DNA from: Marilutibacter penaei
Lineage (GTDB): Bacteria; Pseudomonadota; Gammaproteobacteria; Xanthomonadales; Xanthomonadaceae
Reading direction: 5' to 3'
Length of the DNA stretch: 64,000 nt
Assembly: GCF_014145395.1 (NCBI RefSeq)
Contig: NZ_JACHTE010000010.1
Coordinates: 1 to 64,000, forward strand
Shown one piece after another: positions 9,219-20,468 of the stretch. Position numbers and translations under genes: made by a program. Position 1 is the first letter of the stretch. Every line of letters starts with the position of its first letter. The notes under the pieces are model-generated. The model was not told the DNA's origin. It made no database searches and saw only the letters and a list, made by a program, of their open reading frames with translations.

Positions 9219-10457
9219 TCAGCCGATGAAACGCCCCCCGGCATACACCCCGCGACACAGGCGACCGCCGAGCCAGTAACCGAGCTCCGACGGATGGCGG
9301 ATGTCCCAGAGCGCGAAGTCGGCGCGCGCGCCCACGCGCAGCACGCCACGGTCGTGCAGGCCCAGCGCATGCGCCGCGTTCACGGTCGCGCCGCGCAGGG
9401 CTTCCTCCGGGGTCAGGCGAAAGTGCGTGCAGGCCAGCTGCATGGCCTGTCGCAGTGACAACAGGGGCGCGGTGCCGGGGTTGCAGTCGGTGGCCACGGC
9501 CATCGCCACGCCCTGTTGGCGGAACGCCTCGAGCGGCGGCAGTTTCGTCTCGCGCAGGACGTGGAATGCGCCGGGCAGCAGCACCGCGACCACGCCGGAC
9601 GCCGCCATTGCCGCCACGCTTTCCGCGCTGCTGTACTCGACGTGGTCGGCAGACAGGCCGGCGAAGGCCGCGACCAGGCCGGCGCCGCCCAGGTCGCTGA
9701 GCTGGTCCGCGTGCAGCTTGACGGGCAGGTCGAGCAGGCGTGCGGCCTCGAACACCCGGCGGGTCTGCGCGGGCGTGAAGCCGATGCCTTCGCAGAAGGC
9801 GTCGACGGCGTCGACCAGGCCCTCGCCGTGCAACACCGGCAGCCATTCGACCACGGCATCGATGTAGGCCTCGGCGTCGCCGGAGAACTCAGGGGGCAGC
9901 GCATGCGCGGCGAGGTACGTGGTGCGGACCTCGATGCCCAGCACCTCGCCGAGGCGGCGCGCGACCCGCAGCATCTTGCGTTCATTGTCGAGGTCCAGCC
10001 CGTAACCGGACTTGATTTCGAGCGTGCTGACGCCGTCCGCGACGAGCGCGCGTGCACGCGGAAGCGATTCGCGCAGCAGGTCGTCCTCGCTGGCGGCGCG
10101 GACCGCGCGGACGCTCGACAGGATGCCGCCGCCGGAGCGGGCGATGTCCTCGTAGCTCGCACCCTCGAGGCGCATCTCGAATTCGCGTGCGCGGTCGCCG
10201 GCGAATACCAGGTGGGTGTGGCAGTCCACGAGGCCCGGCGTGATCCAGCCGTCCGCTTCGATCACCTGGTCGGCGAGGCTGTCTTCGTCCCCCGGCAACT
10301 GGACCCGCGCGCCCACCCAGGCCAGTCGACCGTCCTTCCAGGCGATCGCGCCGTCGGTGACCTCGCCATAGCCCCGGGTGTCGTCGAGGGTGGCCAGCGA
10401 AGGGCCGACGATCAGGCCATCCCAGCGGGAGTCAACGTCGGGAACGGGCGTCATCAT
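9219..10457 (-). CDS. hutI: imidazolonepropionase
   Basis: HutI hydrolyses 4-imidazolone-5-propionate to N-formimidoyl-L-glutamate, step three of histidine degradation. The 412-residue amidohydrolase has the metal-binding [12 protein letters not shown], the EIKSGYGL segment, HADQLSD and the late [10 protein letters not shown] containing the conserved Asp. Start 10457 gives an ATGA overlap with the stop of the upstream ClC gene, which argues for coupled translation. hutF, the next enzyme of the five-step route, is divergent just beyond the ClC gene; hutU is 12 kb away and hutH is not in the window. Confidence 0.95.
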   Translation of the reverse strand: MMTPVPDVDSRWDGLIVGPSLATLDDTRGYGEVTDGAIAWKDGRLAWVGARVQLPGDEDSLADQVIEADGWITPGLVDCHTHLVFAGDRAREFEMRLEGASYEDIARSGGGILSSVRAVRAASEDDLLRESLPRARALVADGVSTLEIKSGYGLDLDNERKMLRVARRLGEVLGIEVRTTYLAAHALPPEFSGDAEAYIDAVVEWLPVLHGEGLVDAVDAFCEGIGFTPAQTRRVFEAARLLDLPVKLHADQLSDLGGAGLVAAFAGLSADHVEYSSAESVAAMAASGVVAVLLPGAFHVLRETKLPPLEAFRQQGVAMAVATDCNPGTAPLLSLRQAMQLACTHFRLTPEEALRGATVNAAHALGLHDRGVLRVGARADFALWDIRHPSELGYWLGGRLCRGVYAGGRFIG

Positions 10458-11788
10458 GCAGCAGGCTCCGGTGCGAGGCGCGGCGCGAGGCGTTGGGCCA
10501 GCGCCTTGTAGATGGGCGTGGGGCACAGCAGGTTGGAACTGGCACGGGCCAGCAGCACCGTGGCGAGGATGGGCAGCAGCAACTCGTGGTTGTCGGTCAG
10601 TTCGATCGAAATGACCGCGGATGTCAGCGGTGCCTGGGTCACGCCGGCGAGATAGGCGCACATGCCCAGCAGCACGATCGCGGAGGGGTCCACGCCTGGA
10701 AACAGCAGGGCGAGGTTGTCGCCAATCCCGGCCCCCACTGCCAGTGCCGGCGAGAACAGCCCGCCGGGGATCCCGGCGACGTAGGACACCAGATTGGCGG
10801 CGAACTTCGCGATGCCGAACCCGGCGCCCGGTTCGCCGTGCTGTTGCAGCAGGGCATGGGCCTGTTCGTAGCCGGTGCCGAAGACCGTGCCGCCGAGGGC
10901 GATGCCGAGCAGCGCGAGCAGCATGCCGCAGGCCGTGGCGAACAGCACCGGACGGTCTGCACGGAGGCGTCCAAGCCAGCGCGGCCGGCCATCGACCGCG
11001 CCGATCACGAGGCGTGCGAACAGGCCCCCGAGCAGCCCACAGACGATGCCGCAGGCCGCGATGGCCAGCCAGCCCTCGCCCAGTGGCAGGCGCGCGCTGA
11101 TGTGGCCGAAGTAGGCGTAATCGCCGAGCAGTCCGAGTGATACCACGCCGCCGATGATCACCGCCGTCAGCAAGGTGCCCGAAAAGCGTTGCTCGAATGC
11201 GCCGCTCAGCTCCTCGATCGCGAACACCACGCCGGCGAGCGGCGTGTTGAAGGCAGCGGCGATGCCCGCGGCGCCGCCTGCCAGCAGGAAGCGCGAGGCC
11301 TGGTACGGATCGGAATATCCGAGGCGGCGGCCGATGGCGTGCATGATCCCCGCGCCGACGTGCACCGTGGGCCCTTCGCGACCGACGGAGGCGCCTCCGA
11401 GCAGCGCGACAAGCGTGAACGCCATCTTGCTCAGCGACACCCAGAGGGACAACTGCGCGGCGCGGAAGTCGTCGCGCGTGACCTGCAGCGACGCGATCAC
11501 CTGGGGGATGCCGCTGCCTCGCGTGGGCGCCAGGCGGCCACGCGTGGCCCAGGCGAGCAGTGCGAACGCACCGGGCGTCAACAGCAGCGCCCACCAGGGC
11601 GAATGCTCGCTGACCCGCACGAAGACGCCGAAGGCGGCATCGCCGACCTTGGCGAAGACGATCGCGGCCAGCGCCACCGCGACGGCGCCGCCCCACAGGG
11701 CCAGCCGACGTTTCCACTCGGATGGCGACCAGAGCGGCGCCGGCCCGCCGGGATCGGGGGCCGGTTGGGGAGGACGGCCAGGACTCAT
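10454..11788 (-). CDS. ClC-type chloride channel/antiporter
   Basis: A 444-residue ClC-family protein with all three selectivity-filter signatures: GSGIPQV (filter Ser), [10 protein letters not shown] (gating Glu) and GGLFSPAL. The internal proton-path Glu is present in FAIEELSG, and the coordinating Tyr in PIYKAL. With both glutamates kept, it is expected to be a 2 Cl-/H+ exchanger rather than a channel. The start MSPGRP is preferred; MPNPYNG 24 bases upstream is possible. Its stop overlaps the hutI start, placing an ion exchanger in the histidine-catabolic transcript, and it is divergent from hutF across about 105 bases. Confidence 0.92.
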   Translation of the reverse strand: MSPGRPPQPAPDPGGPAPLWSPSEWKRRLALWGGAVAVALAAIVFAKVGDAAFGVFVRVSEHSPWWALLLTPGAFALLAWATRGRLAPTRGSGIPQVIASLQVTRDDFRAAQLSLWVSLSKMAFTLVALLGGASVGREGPTVHVGAGIMHAIGRRLGYSDPYQASRFLLAGGAAGIAAAFNTPLAGVVFAIEELSGAFEQRFSGTLLTAVIIGGVVSLGLLGDYAYFGHISARLPLGEGWLAIAACGIVCGLLGGLFARLVIGAVDGRPRWLGRLRADRPVLFATACGMLLALLGIALGGTVFGTGYEQAHALLQQHGEPGAGFGIAKFAANLVSYVAGIPGGLFSPALAVGAGIGDNLALLFPGVDPSAIVLLGMCAYLAGVTQAPLTSAVISIELTDNHELLLPILATVLLARASSNLLCPTPIYKALAQRLAPRLAPEPAA

Positions 11789-11893
11789 CGGTCCATTGTA
11801 GGGGTTGGGCATGTCGAGGTCCGGTCGAAACTCGCCAGCCTGCGCGCCGCGCGAGACAATGGCGGTGCCTCCCATCGTCCATGGATTGCCTGC

Positions 11894-13243
11894 ATGAGCC
11901 GAAAATCGCTTCCCGAGGGTGCGTTGTGGACGCCAGATGGCTGGCGGGAAGGCCAGCGGGCGACGGTGGATGCACGGGGACGGATCGAAGCCCTGGAGAC
12001 GCACGCGCCGCGCGGACGGCGCCTCCTGCCCGGCATCGCCAACCTGCATTCGCATGCGTTCCAGCGTGCGATGGCCGGCATGGCCGAGCGGCAGACGGAT
12101 CCGAACGACTCGTTCTGGACCTGGCGCGAGACCATGTACCGGTTCGCGGCGCGTTTCTCGCCCGACACGTTGTATGCGGTGGCCGCGCAGCTCTATGTCG
12201 AGATGCTCGAAGCGGGCTACACCACCGTGTGCGAATTCCATTACCTGCACCATGCGCCCGGTGGCCGGCCGTATGCCGACCCAAGCGCGATGTCGCAGGC
12301 GCTGGTGGCCGCGGCGCGTGATGCCGGCATTCGCATGACCCTGCTGCCGGTGCTGTACATGACCGGTGGCTTCGACGGGCGCGCACTGGGCGAACGCCAG
12401 CAGCGCTTCGGGCACGCGGTCGACGATTACCTCGCATTGATCGACAGGTTGTGCGAGGACGCCAACGAGATGCTGCACGTGGGGTGCGCGCTGCACAGCC
12501 TGCGCGCGGTGCCGCCCGATGCGATGCAGCAGGTGCTGGCCACGCTGCCGCCAGCGATGCCGGTGCACATCCACATCGCGGAGCAGGTGCCGGAGGTCGA
12601 GGACTGCCTTGCGGTGCGCGGCGCGAGGCCGGTGCAATGGCTGCTCGACAATGCCGACGTCGACGCGCGCTGGACCCTGGTGCATGCCACCCATCTCGAT
12701 GCGGACGAAGTCGCCGGCATCGCGCGCAGCGGCGCGACCGTGGCGATCTGCCCGACCACCGAGGGCAATCTGGGCGACGGCCTGTTCCCGCTGCAGGACT
12801 ACCTGGCCGCTGGCGGTCGCTGGGGCATCGGGTCCGATTCGCACATCTCGGTGTCGCCGGTGGAGGAGCTGCGCTGGCTGGAGTATGGCCAGCGGCTGGT
12901 GGCGCGGCGTCGCAATATCGCCGTGTCTGCCGACACGCCCAGCGTCGGCGAAACCCTGCTGGCCGGCACGATGGCAAGTGCGGGCGCTTCCACCGGACAT
13001 GACATCGGCTTGCTGGAGGCGGGCCGGTACGCGGATGCAGTCGTCCTCGACCCGGACGCCCCGGTGCTGGCGGGTGCGACTGACGAAGACCGGGTCGACC
13101 GCTGGCTCTTCAGCGGCAACCGGCCGCTGGTCGACGAGGTGTACGTGGGCGGCCAGCGCGTCGTCGAGTCGGGGCGCCACCGCGACCGCGCCGCCATCGC
13201 GGCCCGCTATCGCGATGCGCTCGCCGCCTTGATGCGGGAATGA
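11894..13243 (+). CDS. hutF: formimidoylglutamate deiminase
   Basis: HutF deiminates N-formimidoyl-L-glutamate to N-formyl-L-glutamate and ammonia, the branch that marks the five-step histidine pathway. The 449-residue amidohydrolase shows [13 protein letters not shown] (HxH metal pair), [14 protein letters not shown] and GSDSHIS (metal Asp), in the order and spacing of HutF. ATG 11894 gives [12 protein letters not shown], a normal family start. It is divergent from the ClC-hutI pair. The N-formylglutamate deformylase HutG expected to follow is not nearby. Confidence 0.94.
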   Translation: MSRKSLPEGALWTPDGWREGQRATVDARGRIEALETHAPRGRRLLPGIANLHSHAFQRAMAGMAERQTDPNDSFWTWRETMYRFAARFSPDTLYAVAAQLYVEMLEAGYTTVCEFHYLHHAPGGRPYADPSAMSQALVAAARDAGIRMTLLPVLYMTGGFDGRALGERQQRFGHAVDDYLALIDRLCEDANEMLHVGCALHSLRAVPPDAMQQVLATLPPAMPVHIHIAEQVPEVEDCLAVRGARPVQWLLDNADVDARWTLVHATHLDADEVAGIARSGATVAICPTTEGNLGDGLFPLQDYLAAGGRWGIGSDSHISVSPVEELRWLEYGQRLVARRRNIAVSADTPSVGETLLAGTMASAGASTGHDIGLLEAGRYADAVVLDPDAPVLAGATDEDRVDRWLFSGNRPLVDEVYVGGQRVVESGRHRDRAAIAARYRDALAALMRE

Positions 13244-13360
13244 TCCGGTTTCGCGACCCGTGCGGGCGTTTCGTCATCCGCAGCCGGGGTTTCGTCGCGG
13301 GCCCCGGCAGGCGGTCCGCGGCGGCGTGACACTGGCGGCTCCATCCATGGAGGACTCCCG

Positions 13361-15040
13361 ATGAAGATCCGCAAGCCGCGCTTCGTTTCCATCCTGGCGC
13401 TTGTGCTGGGTACGTCGGCCGCTACTGGCGCTTGCGCCGGCGTCCAGCCGGAAGCCGATATCGATCCTGGCCTGCAGGCGACCGTCGAACGACGCATCGG
13501 CGGCGACCGCAGCGGTGCGTGCCTGGCGGTTGGCGTGGTGAAGGTGGAAGGCAATGCGCCGCGGATCCGTCGCGCCTACGCCTGCGCCGACCCGAAAGAA
13601 GCGGGCCGGATCGGCGCGAACAGTGCCTTCGAGATCGGCTCGGTCAGCAAGACGATGACCGCGACCCTGCTCGCGGGCCTGATTGAATCCGGCCAGGCCA
13701 GCCTCGACGATCCGCTGGCGGACTACCTGCCTGAAGGCACCGGGGTGCCGCGATACGGCGAGCAGGTAATCCGGCTCCGGCATGTCGTCAGCCACACCAG
13801 CGGCCTGCCTGCGTTGCCGCCGGGCGTGCCGCTGGCCGACCCGCGCGACCCCTATGCGGCCATGACCCCCGATGCGCTGCTCGGAGCGCTGGACCGGGTG
13901 CAGCTCACGCAGGCGCCGGGCGAAACGTTCGCGTATTCCAACTTCGCGTCGATGCTGTTGTCGCTGGCCGTTGCGCGCCGCGCGGGCGAAGATTTCGATG
14001 TGCTGCTTCGCGAGCGCCTCTTCCAGCCGCTGGGCATGGGCGGCGCGCATCTGGATGCGCCGCCGGAGGGCATCGTCGCCGCCGAAGGGCACCTCCCCAA
14101 TGGAAGTCGCACCCCGGCCTGGCACTTCGACCCGGCACTGGCTGGCGTGGGCGGCGTGCGGGCCACCCTCGACGACATGCTGCGCTATGCGGAAGGCGAG
14201 CTGGGTCGCGCACCGCAGCCCCTCGCCGATGCGATCGAACTCACCCAGCAACCGCTGCAGACGCCTGCGGGCACCCCGATCGCGATGAACTGGATGCTGG
14301 CCGATGTCGGTGGCCACGCGATACTGGCGCACGAGGGCGGCACCGGCGGGTTCTCGTCGCTGGTCGCGATCGACCGCGAGCGAGGGCGCGGCGTGGTGGT
14401 CCTGTCCGACACCGCGCTGACGTCGCTCGGCGGACTGGGCGACCTCGGGATGCACCTGCTGGACGAGCGCCAGCCGCTGCCCGGCCCGCGCAAGGCGGTT
14501 CCGGCACCGGACGCGTTGATCGATGCGCTGGTGGGCGAGTGGCAGTTGCAGGGCGGTCCGGCCATGAGCGTCCGGCGCAAGGGCGACGCGCTGGAGATCC
14601 AGGCGCCCGGACAACCGGCCTTCGAGATGGGCCATGACGACCGTGGCGACTTCTACCCACTGGCCTTCGATGCGCTGATGCACCCGCTGCAGGGGCCTGA
14701 TGGCGGGTACACCTTCGTCTGGCACCAGGGCGGTGGCGCCATGCCGGCACGGCGCCTCGACGCTGTCGCAGCGGGCGCGGCCGCTGGGCTGCTGTCGGAC
14801 TATGCGGGCACCTATCCGCTGGCACCGACGGACATGACGCTGACCGTGAGCGAGCGTGACGGCGTACTGCACGCACAGGCGACCGGGCAGGGCGCGTTCG
14901 CGCTGGTGCCGGCGGGCGGGGACGTCTTCCGCGCGGATGCGTTCGGCATCGAGATCCGTTTCCAGCGCGACGGGTCTGGACGGGTGGTGGCGCTCGCCCT
15001 GCACCAGGGCGGCCAGGTGCTCGGGGGCGAGCGTCTGTGA
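13361..15040 (+). CDS. secreted serine hydrolase, class C beta-lactamase-like
   Basis: A 559-residue exported protein: signal peptide (residues about 1-27), beta-lactamase/DD-peptidase fold domain to about residue 370, and a C-terminal beta-rich domain. The catalytic set is visible: SVSK with Ser94 and Lys97, YSN (Tyr192-Asn194) and HEGGTGG from His324 in place of KTG, a substitution seen in class C-related esterases and peptidases. GGAGGA lies about six bases ahead of the start. The stop overlaps the GTG start of a LytS-type kinase by GTGA, so hydrolase, kinase and regulator form one translationally coupled operon. Substrate unknown; a true beta-lactamase function is unlikely from motif three. 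Confidence 0.88.
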   Translation: MKIRKPRFVSILALVLGTSAATGACAGVQPEADIDPGLQATVERRIGGDRSGACLAVGVVKVEGNAPRIRRAYACADPKEAGRIGANSAFEIGSVSKTMTATLLAGLIESGQASLDDPLADYLPEGTGVPRYGEQVIRLRHVVSHTSGLPALPPGVPLADPRDPYAAMTPDALLGALDRVQLTQAPGETFAYSNFASMLLSLAVARRAGEDFDVLLRERLFQPLGMGGAHLDAPPEGIVAAEGHLPNGSRTPAWHFDPALAGVGGVRATLDDMLRYAEGELGRAPQPLADAIELTQQPLQTPAGTPIAMNWMLADVGGHAILAHEGGTGGFSSLVAIDRERGRGVVVLSDTALTSLGGLGDLGMHLLDERQPLPGPRKAVPAPDALIDALVGEWQLQGGPAMSVRRKGDALEIQAPGQPAFEMGHDDRGDFYPLAFDALMHPLQGPDGGYTFVWHQGGGAMPARRLDAVAAGAAAGLLSDYAGTYPLAPTDMTLTVSERDGVLHAQATGQGAFALVPAGGDVFRADAFGIEIRFQRDGSGRVVALALHQGGQVLGGERL

Positions 15041-16269
15041 ACGTATCGCCGGCCAGCGCCCCGAGCTATCCGCTGGGCAGACCGTTGCCGGCCGAGGTGC
15101 TGGTCGGCGGTCATTCGGTCTGGTCGCGCTACCGCCAGTATCCGGTGTTCAGCCTGCCCTGGTTGCGGGGCCGGAGCCTGCTCTTCGCGGGCGTGTTGCT
15201 GGTCCTGGCACTGATGACCGGCTTCGGCTCCGGGTTCGCGTTGCAGGACTACCGGATCGGAGTGCTGGCCGGCGCGCACATGTTCGCGGCCTTCATGCTG
15301 ATGGCCACTGCGGGTCCCGCGCTCGCCAGCTGGGTGCGCTATCGCCAGTGGCCGCTGCGCAAGGAGCGCTGGGCCGTGGTCTTCGCGGTGCTGGTCGGCA
15401 TCGTGGCCAGCTATGCCGTCGACATGTGGGCATCGGGCTACATCGAGCGCACGGTCGGTGCGGCCCTGCGCGCGGACGGCATGGCACAGCCCGACATTTC
15501 GGGCGCCTCCACGCCGGAGCGGATCCTGGCCCTGCTGGTGAACCTGGCGTCCCTGTTCGTGGTCTATGGGGCGTTCGGCGGTGGGCTGGCCCTGCGTGCG
15601 TACTTCAGCGAGCAGCGCCGCTGGCAGTCGGCGTTGCAGCGCGACGCGCTCGCGCGTTCGCGCCAGGCGCGCCACGACAGCGACCTTCGCCTGGGGGCGC
15701 TGCAGGCGCAGGTCGAGCCGCACTTCCTGTTCAATACCCTGGCGTCGGTGCGCGCACTGGTCAGGCAGTCGCCGGAACAGGCCGAGCAGACGCTGGATGC
15801 GTTGGTGGACTACCTCAGGGCGACCATCCCGCGCATGCGCGGCGGCGACGCACCCTCGACGCTGGGCCAGCAGATCGACGTGTGCACGGCCTACCTCGAC
15901 GTGATGCGGCTGCGCATGGGCGGGCGCCTGGCGTGGGGCGTCGATGTCGACGGTGGCCTGCGCGCGCACCCGTTCCCGCCGCTGCTGCTCATCACCCTGG
16001 TCGAGAACGCGGTCAAGCACGGCATCGAGCCGCTGCGCGGCGACGGGCGGATCGACGTACAGGTGGCGGTCGAAGACGATGCCCTGGCCGTGCGCGTGGT
16101 CGACGACGGCGTGGGGCTCCAGCCGGGCATCGGCAGCGGTGTCGGCCTGGCCAACGTGCGCGAACAGTTGCAGGCCCGTTTCGGACCGAAGGCAAGCCTG
16201 GCGCTGCGACCCGGCGCGGTCGGCGGCACGGTGGCGGATGTGCGGGTGCCCCTGGAGATTCCGTCATGA
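15037..16269 (+). CDS. LytS/YehU-type sensor histidine kinase
   Basis: A 410-residue membrane kinase of the His_kinase (PF06580) family. Four hydrophobic segments lie within residues about 45-190, followed by the dimer/phospho-acceptor motif EPHFLFNTL (His229) and an ATPase domain with LVENAVKHG (N box), DDGVGL and GVGLANVREQL (G boxes). Start codon GTG at 15037 overlaps the upstream stop (GTGA). No separate periplasmic sensor domain is present, so the signal is probably sensed in or at the membrane. Its partner regulator starts inside its stop codon. Confidence 0.93.
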   Translation: MNVSPASAPSYPLGRPLPAEVLVGGHSVWSRYRQYPVFSLPWLRGRSLLFAGVLLVLALMTGFGSGFALQDYRIGVLAGAHMFAAFMLMATAGPALASWVRYRQWPLRKERWAVVFAVLVGIVASYAVDMWASGYIERTVGAALRADGMAQPDISGASTPERILALLVNLASLFVVYGAFGGGLALRAYFSEQRRWQSALQRDALARSRQARHDSDLRLGALQAQVEPHFLFNTLASVRALVRQSPEQAEQTLDALVDYLRATIPRMRGGDAPSTLGQQIDVCTAYLDVMRLRMGGRLAWGVDVDGGLRAHPFPPLLLITLVENAVKHGIEPLRGDGRIDVQVAVEDDALAVRVVDDGVGLQPGIGSGVGLANVREQLQARFGPKASLALRPGAVGGTVADVRVPLEIPS

Positions 16270-17033
16270 ACGTGGACGCGCCGCGCATCCTGGTCGCCGA
16301 GGACGAAGCCCCGCAGCGCCGCGCCCTGGTCGCGATGCTGGCCGAGGCGTGGCCGGGCCTGCCGGCGCCCATCGTCTGCGAGGACGGCATTGCCGCGCTG
16401 CAGGCCATCGCTGCGCAGCCGCCGGACGTTGCCTTCCTCGACATCCGCATGCCGGGGGTGAGCGGACTCGATGTCGCACGCGCGGTGGTGGCCGCCGGGG
16501 GGCAGGTCGTATTCACCACCGCCTACGACGAATACGCGGTCAACGCCTTCGAAGCCGGCGCAATCGATTACCTGCTCAAGCCGGTGCAGCCCGCGCGCCT
16601 GGCACAGGCCGTCGAGCGCCTGCGCGAGCGGCTCGAGCAGGCACCGGACGAGGGTCGCGTGCGCGCAGTCGAAGCGCTGGAGGCGCGGATGCGCCCGTCG
16701 GCTGATCGCCTGGTGCGCTGGATCACCGCCAGCGTCGGCGACAGCATCCGCATGATCGGCATCGACGAGGTGCTGTACTTCCAGGCCCAGGACAAATACG
16801 TCTGCGTCGCCACCAGCGAAGGCGAGGCGATGATCCGGACCCCACTGAAGGACCTGCTCGTGGGGCTGGATCCGGATGTGTTCTGGCAGGTGCATCGGGG
16901 CGTGGTCGTGCGTGTCGCGGCGATCGACCGCGTCCGGAAGGATGAACTCGGCAAGTGGCGCCTGTCGCTGCGTGGGCAGGAGACATCGCTCCCGGTCAGC
17001 GCGGCCTTCGTGCATCGTTTCCGGGGGATGTGA
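16266..17033 (+). CDS. LytTR-family response regulator
   Basis: A 255-residue regulator: receiver domain (residues 1-125) with acidic pocket AEDE, phospho-acceptor Asp59 in FLDIRMPG, Thr in FTTAYD and Lys in LLKPVQ; then a LytTR DNA-binding domain (about 150-255) with the IDEVLYFQAQDKYV and FWQVHRGVVV segments. LytTR regulators bind pairs of direct repeats upstream of targets. The ATGA overlap with the kinase and its overlap with the serine hydrolase suggest that the hydrolase is either a regulated output or part of signal generation. Confidence 0.94.
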   Translation: MNVDAPRILVAEDEAPQRRALVAMLAEAWPGLPAPIVCEDGIAALQAIAAQPPDVAFLDIRMPGVSGLDVARAVVAAGGQVVFTTAYDEYAVNAFEAGAIDYLLKPVQPARLAQAVERLRERLEQAPDEGRVRAVEALEARMRPSADRLVRWITASVGDSIRMIGIDEVLYFQAQDKYVCVATSEGEAMIRTPLKDLLVGLDPDVFWQVHRGVVVRVAAIDRVRKDELGKWRLSLRGQETSLPVSAAFVHRFRGM

Positions 17034-17040
17034 GGCGGCC

Positions 17041-17558
<518 letters not shown>

Positions 17559-17562
<4 letters not shown>

Positions 17563-19103
17563 GCTGGGGACCTCCGCTTGGCGGTGGGGCGTACAGGCGC
17601 GGCCGCGTCCGCGGCGCTGCGCCAGAGGTGGATGACGGCGTAGGCGCGCCACGGTCGCCACGCCTCCGCATCTGCGGCCAGCTGGCGGGCGGTCAGTCGC
17701 GTGCCGTCGGTCGGCAGCGTCCTCTGCAGTACCAGGTCTTCCGCCGGAAAGGCATCGGGATGGCCGAGCGCGCGCATGGCAACGTACTGCGCCGTCCACG
17801 GGCCGATGCCGGGCAGGGCCGTCCAGCGCTCGACGAACTCATCCAGCGTCTGTTCCGGGCGGAAGTCGACCTGGCCATCGAGCAGTGCGCGCGCGACCGC
17901 CCGTATCGAGCCGGCACGTGCGGTGGTCAGACCGATGCCCGCGAAGTCGGCGTCGGCGAGTGCCGCCGGCGTGGGAAACAGGTGGGTCAGTCCCTCGGCC
18001 AAGGGGGCGTCGCAGGGGGTGCCGAAGCACTGGGCGAGGCGCGCGGTGATCGTGCGGGCCGCCGCCACGCTGACCTGCTGGCCGACGATCGCGCGTACTG
18101 CGATCTCGAAGCCGTCCCAGCCGCTGGGCAGGCGCAGGCCGGGGCGCCGGTCCAACCGTGGCTGCAGGCGCGCGTCGGCGGAGAGCGTGCCCGCGATGGT
18201 GCCGGGGTCGGCGTCCAGGTCGAACATGCGCCGCACCCGGGTCACGACCGGCTGCAGGCGCAGCGGCGGCACGCCGTGCAGTTCCAGCTTCAACGCGGGC
18301 TCGTCGCCCGGCCATGCGCGGACCTGCAGCCAGCCGGGCGCGGCCTGGCCATCGTCCACGGCGATGACGCGCCGGTACGAGGCGTCGTCGACCACTTCCA
18401 CGCCGGGCAGGGCGCGCCCGCGCAGGAAATCCAGCATTGCACTGAAATCGTATGGCGGCCGATAGGCCAGCCGCAGCGCCAGCGTCTCGCCGCCGGTCGC
18501 CGCGGTGTTGCGGCGCAGTTCGCGCGGCGCCATCCGGTAGGCGTCCTTGAACGTTGTGTTGAAGCGGCGCAGGCTGCCGAACCCGGCGGCCATCGCGATA
18601 TCGGTGACCGGCAGGTCGGTCTCGGTCAGCAACTGCTTGGCGAACAGCAGGCGCCGGGTCGCATGCACGCCGAGCGGCGCGGCGCCCAGGCGCTCGACGA
18701 ACAGCCGCCGCAATTGGCGTTCGCCCAGATGCACGCGCTCGGCCAGCGTGGCGACCGGCGCATCGGCCAGGAGACCGTCGTCGATGAGACGGATCGCCCG
18801 CGCGACCGTGGCATCGCCGCGGCGCCAGTGCCCGTCGGCGGGCGACAGCTCGGGCCGGCAGCGCAGGCAGGGACGATAGCCGGCGGCCTCGGCCGCGGCG
18901 GCATTGGCGAAGTAGCGCACGTTCTTCTCGCGCGCCGGCGGCGCCGGGCACACGGGCCGGCAGTAGATGCCGGTGGTCGCCACCGCGGTGAAGAACAGGC
19001 CGTCGAAGCGGATGTCCCGGCTCAGCCGCGCCTGCGCGCAGACGTCGGCTGGGAGGTCGGGCCGGGCATGTTCAGCGTGGGCGAGGGCGTCGACGAAGGA
19101 CAT
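17559..19103 (-). CDS. Ada-AlkA fusion: methyl sensor, AraC activator and 3-methyladenine glycosylase
   Basis: A 514-residue three-part protein. Residues about 15-90 form the Ada zinc domain with Cys48, Cys52, Cys79 and Cys82, one of which accepts methyl groups from phosphotriesters. Residues about 95-195 form an AraC-type helix-turn-helix (LAERVHLGERQLRRLF). The rest is AlkA: an N-terminal domain starting RLAYRPPYDFSAML, then an HhH-GPD glycosylase with LPGIGPWTAQYVAMRALG and catalytic Asp456 in FPAEDLV. Methylation of the sensor should turn the HTH into an activator of this operon, which contains the downstream ogt. Confidence 0.94.
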
Positions 19104-19184
19104 GGGTGCAGGCTAGCACCGCAGGCCCGCACGAACTCGCCGGATTCGGACATCAATGCAGGCGGCGTCGGACGGCCTGTGGGT

Positions 19185-20468
19185 TCACTCGTCGGAGGGC
19201 CCCGCGTCCGATGCCAGGGCCGGCAGCAACGGCGTGATGTCGCCGTCGTTGCGCGCGGGCGCGATGCCAACCAGCCGCGCCAGCAGCGGGTAAACATCGA
19301 CATTGTCGAACGCGGGAAGAGTCACGCCGGCGCGGAACGCGGGGCCGCGTGCAATGAACAGGGCACGCATCGAGGGAAGCGCCGGATCGAAGCCGTGCGA
19401 GCCGCGCGTGCCGGCCGCCTGGCGCATCGGGAGGTACTCGGCGGGAATCGCGTCCCAGCCTTCGTCCATCTGGCAGACGATGCTCGGCACGCGCGCATGG
19501 CGGCCATAGGCCCAGCGGGCGGGCAGGTCCTGCTTGCGCCAGCACTCGTAATGGTCGTGGCGACCGACAACGCGGCTTTCGATCCCGGCGCCGCGGCCAC
19601 GCACCGGCTCGATGCCCACGGACTGGCCATAGGACACCACCTTGCCGTCGCGGGGCGACACGATGTCCTCGACCGCGATTGCCTGCGTCGCCGGCACCGT
19701 GGCCATGCCGTGGTCCGAAACGACGATCAGGTTGACCGCGTCGAGTTGCCCCTGCTCACGCAGGCCGTCGAGCAGCTGGCCGATCGTGGCATCGGCTTCG
19801 CGGATGGCGGCGTGTGCTTCCGGCGAGTCGGGGCCATGGTCATGGCCGGCCTTGTCGACGCGCTCGAAGTACAGCGTGGCGATGCGGGGCCGGGTTGCCT
19901 CGGGTTCGGCCATCCAGCCGAGCACGGTATCGACCCGTGTATCGAAGGACAGATCGGGGTCGAAGGCCTGCCAACGGTCCGGCCGGACGCCCTGCACGGC
20001 AGCCTCGCTGCCCGGCCAGAACAGGGTTGCGGTGGGCAGCCCCGCCTTGTGGGCGCCGACCCAGACCGGTTCGCCCGCCCACCAGCGGCCGTCGCCCACG
20101 GCCTCGCGATTGCTCAGGCGGAAGGTCCCCAGTCCCGCGTCTTCCATGCTGTTGTGGACGATGCCGTGGCGGTCCGGGCGCAGGCCCGTGACGATGCTGT
20201 AGTGGTTGGGAAAGGTCAGCGACGGGTACGACGGGTTCATCCATTCCGCGCGCACCCCGCCTTCGACGATGCGCTGCAGGTTCGGCGTGATCCCGAGGTC
20301 GAGGTAGTCGGCGCGGAAGCCGTCGATCGAAACGAGGAGCACCGGTGGACGGTCGTTCGCGCCGTTCGGGGAAGACGGGACGGGTGACGATGCGCAGGCG
20401 GCCAGCAGGAGGGTGGCGAGCAGGACCGCGGTGCGCGTGGCAAGGGCCCGAAACGGCATGAAAGGCAT
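19185..20468 (-). CDS. NPP-type nucleotide pyrophosphatase/phosphodiesterase lipoprotein
   Basis: A 427-residue alkaline-phosphatase-superfamily enzyme close to the Xanthomonas NPP. A lipoprotein signal (LLLAAC) directs it to the envelope. Metal and catalytic motifs in order: SIDGFRADY (Asp), YPSLTFPNHYS with the nucleophile Thr, a Lys-Ala-Gly-His-Asp-His stretch, SDHGM, and GSHGFDP with the last His. NPPs hydrolyse phosphodiester or pyrophosphate bonds of nucleotides. The start at 20468 gives MPFMPFRALATRT; the Met at 20459 is an alternative. It is a single gene; no partner is evident. Confidence 0.9.
   Translation of the reverse strand: MPFMPFRALATRTAVLLATLLLAACASSPVPSSPNGANDRPPVLLVSIDGFRADYLDLGITPNLQRIVEGGVRAEWMNPSYPSLTFPNHYSIVTGLRPDRHGIVHNSMEDAGLGTFRLSNREAVGDGRWWAGEPVWVGAHKAGLPTATLFWPGSEAAVQGVRPDRWQAFDPDLSFDTRVDTVLGWMAEPEATRPRIATLYFERVDKAGHDHGPDSPEAHAAIREADATIGQLLDGLREQGQLDAVNLIVVSDHGMATVPATQAIAVEDIVSPRDGKVVSYGQSVGIEPVRGRGAGIESRVVGRHDHYECWRKQDLPARWAYGRHARVPSIVCQMDEGWDAIPAEYLPMRQAAGTRGSHGFDPALPSMRALFIARGPAFRAGVTLPAFDNVDVYPLLARLVGIAPARNDGDITPLLPALASDAGPSDE

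Noticed and set aside
13361-15040. Chromosomal AmpC-type beta-lactamase
   Set aside because: The SxxK and YxN motifs fit the fold, but HEGG replaces KTG and a long C-terminal domain is present, and the gene is tied to a two-component system and not to ampR.
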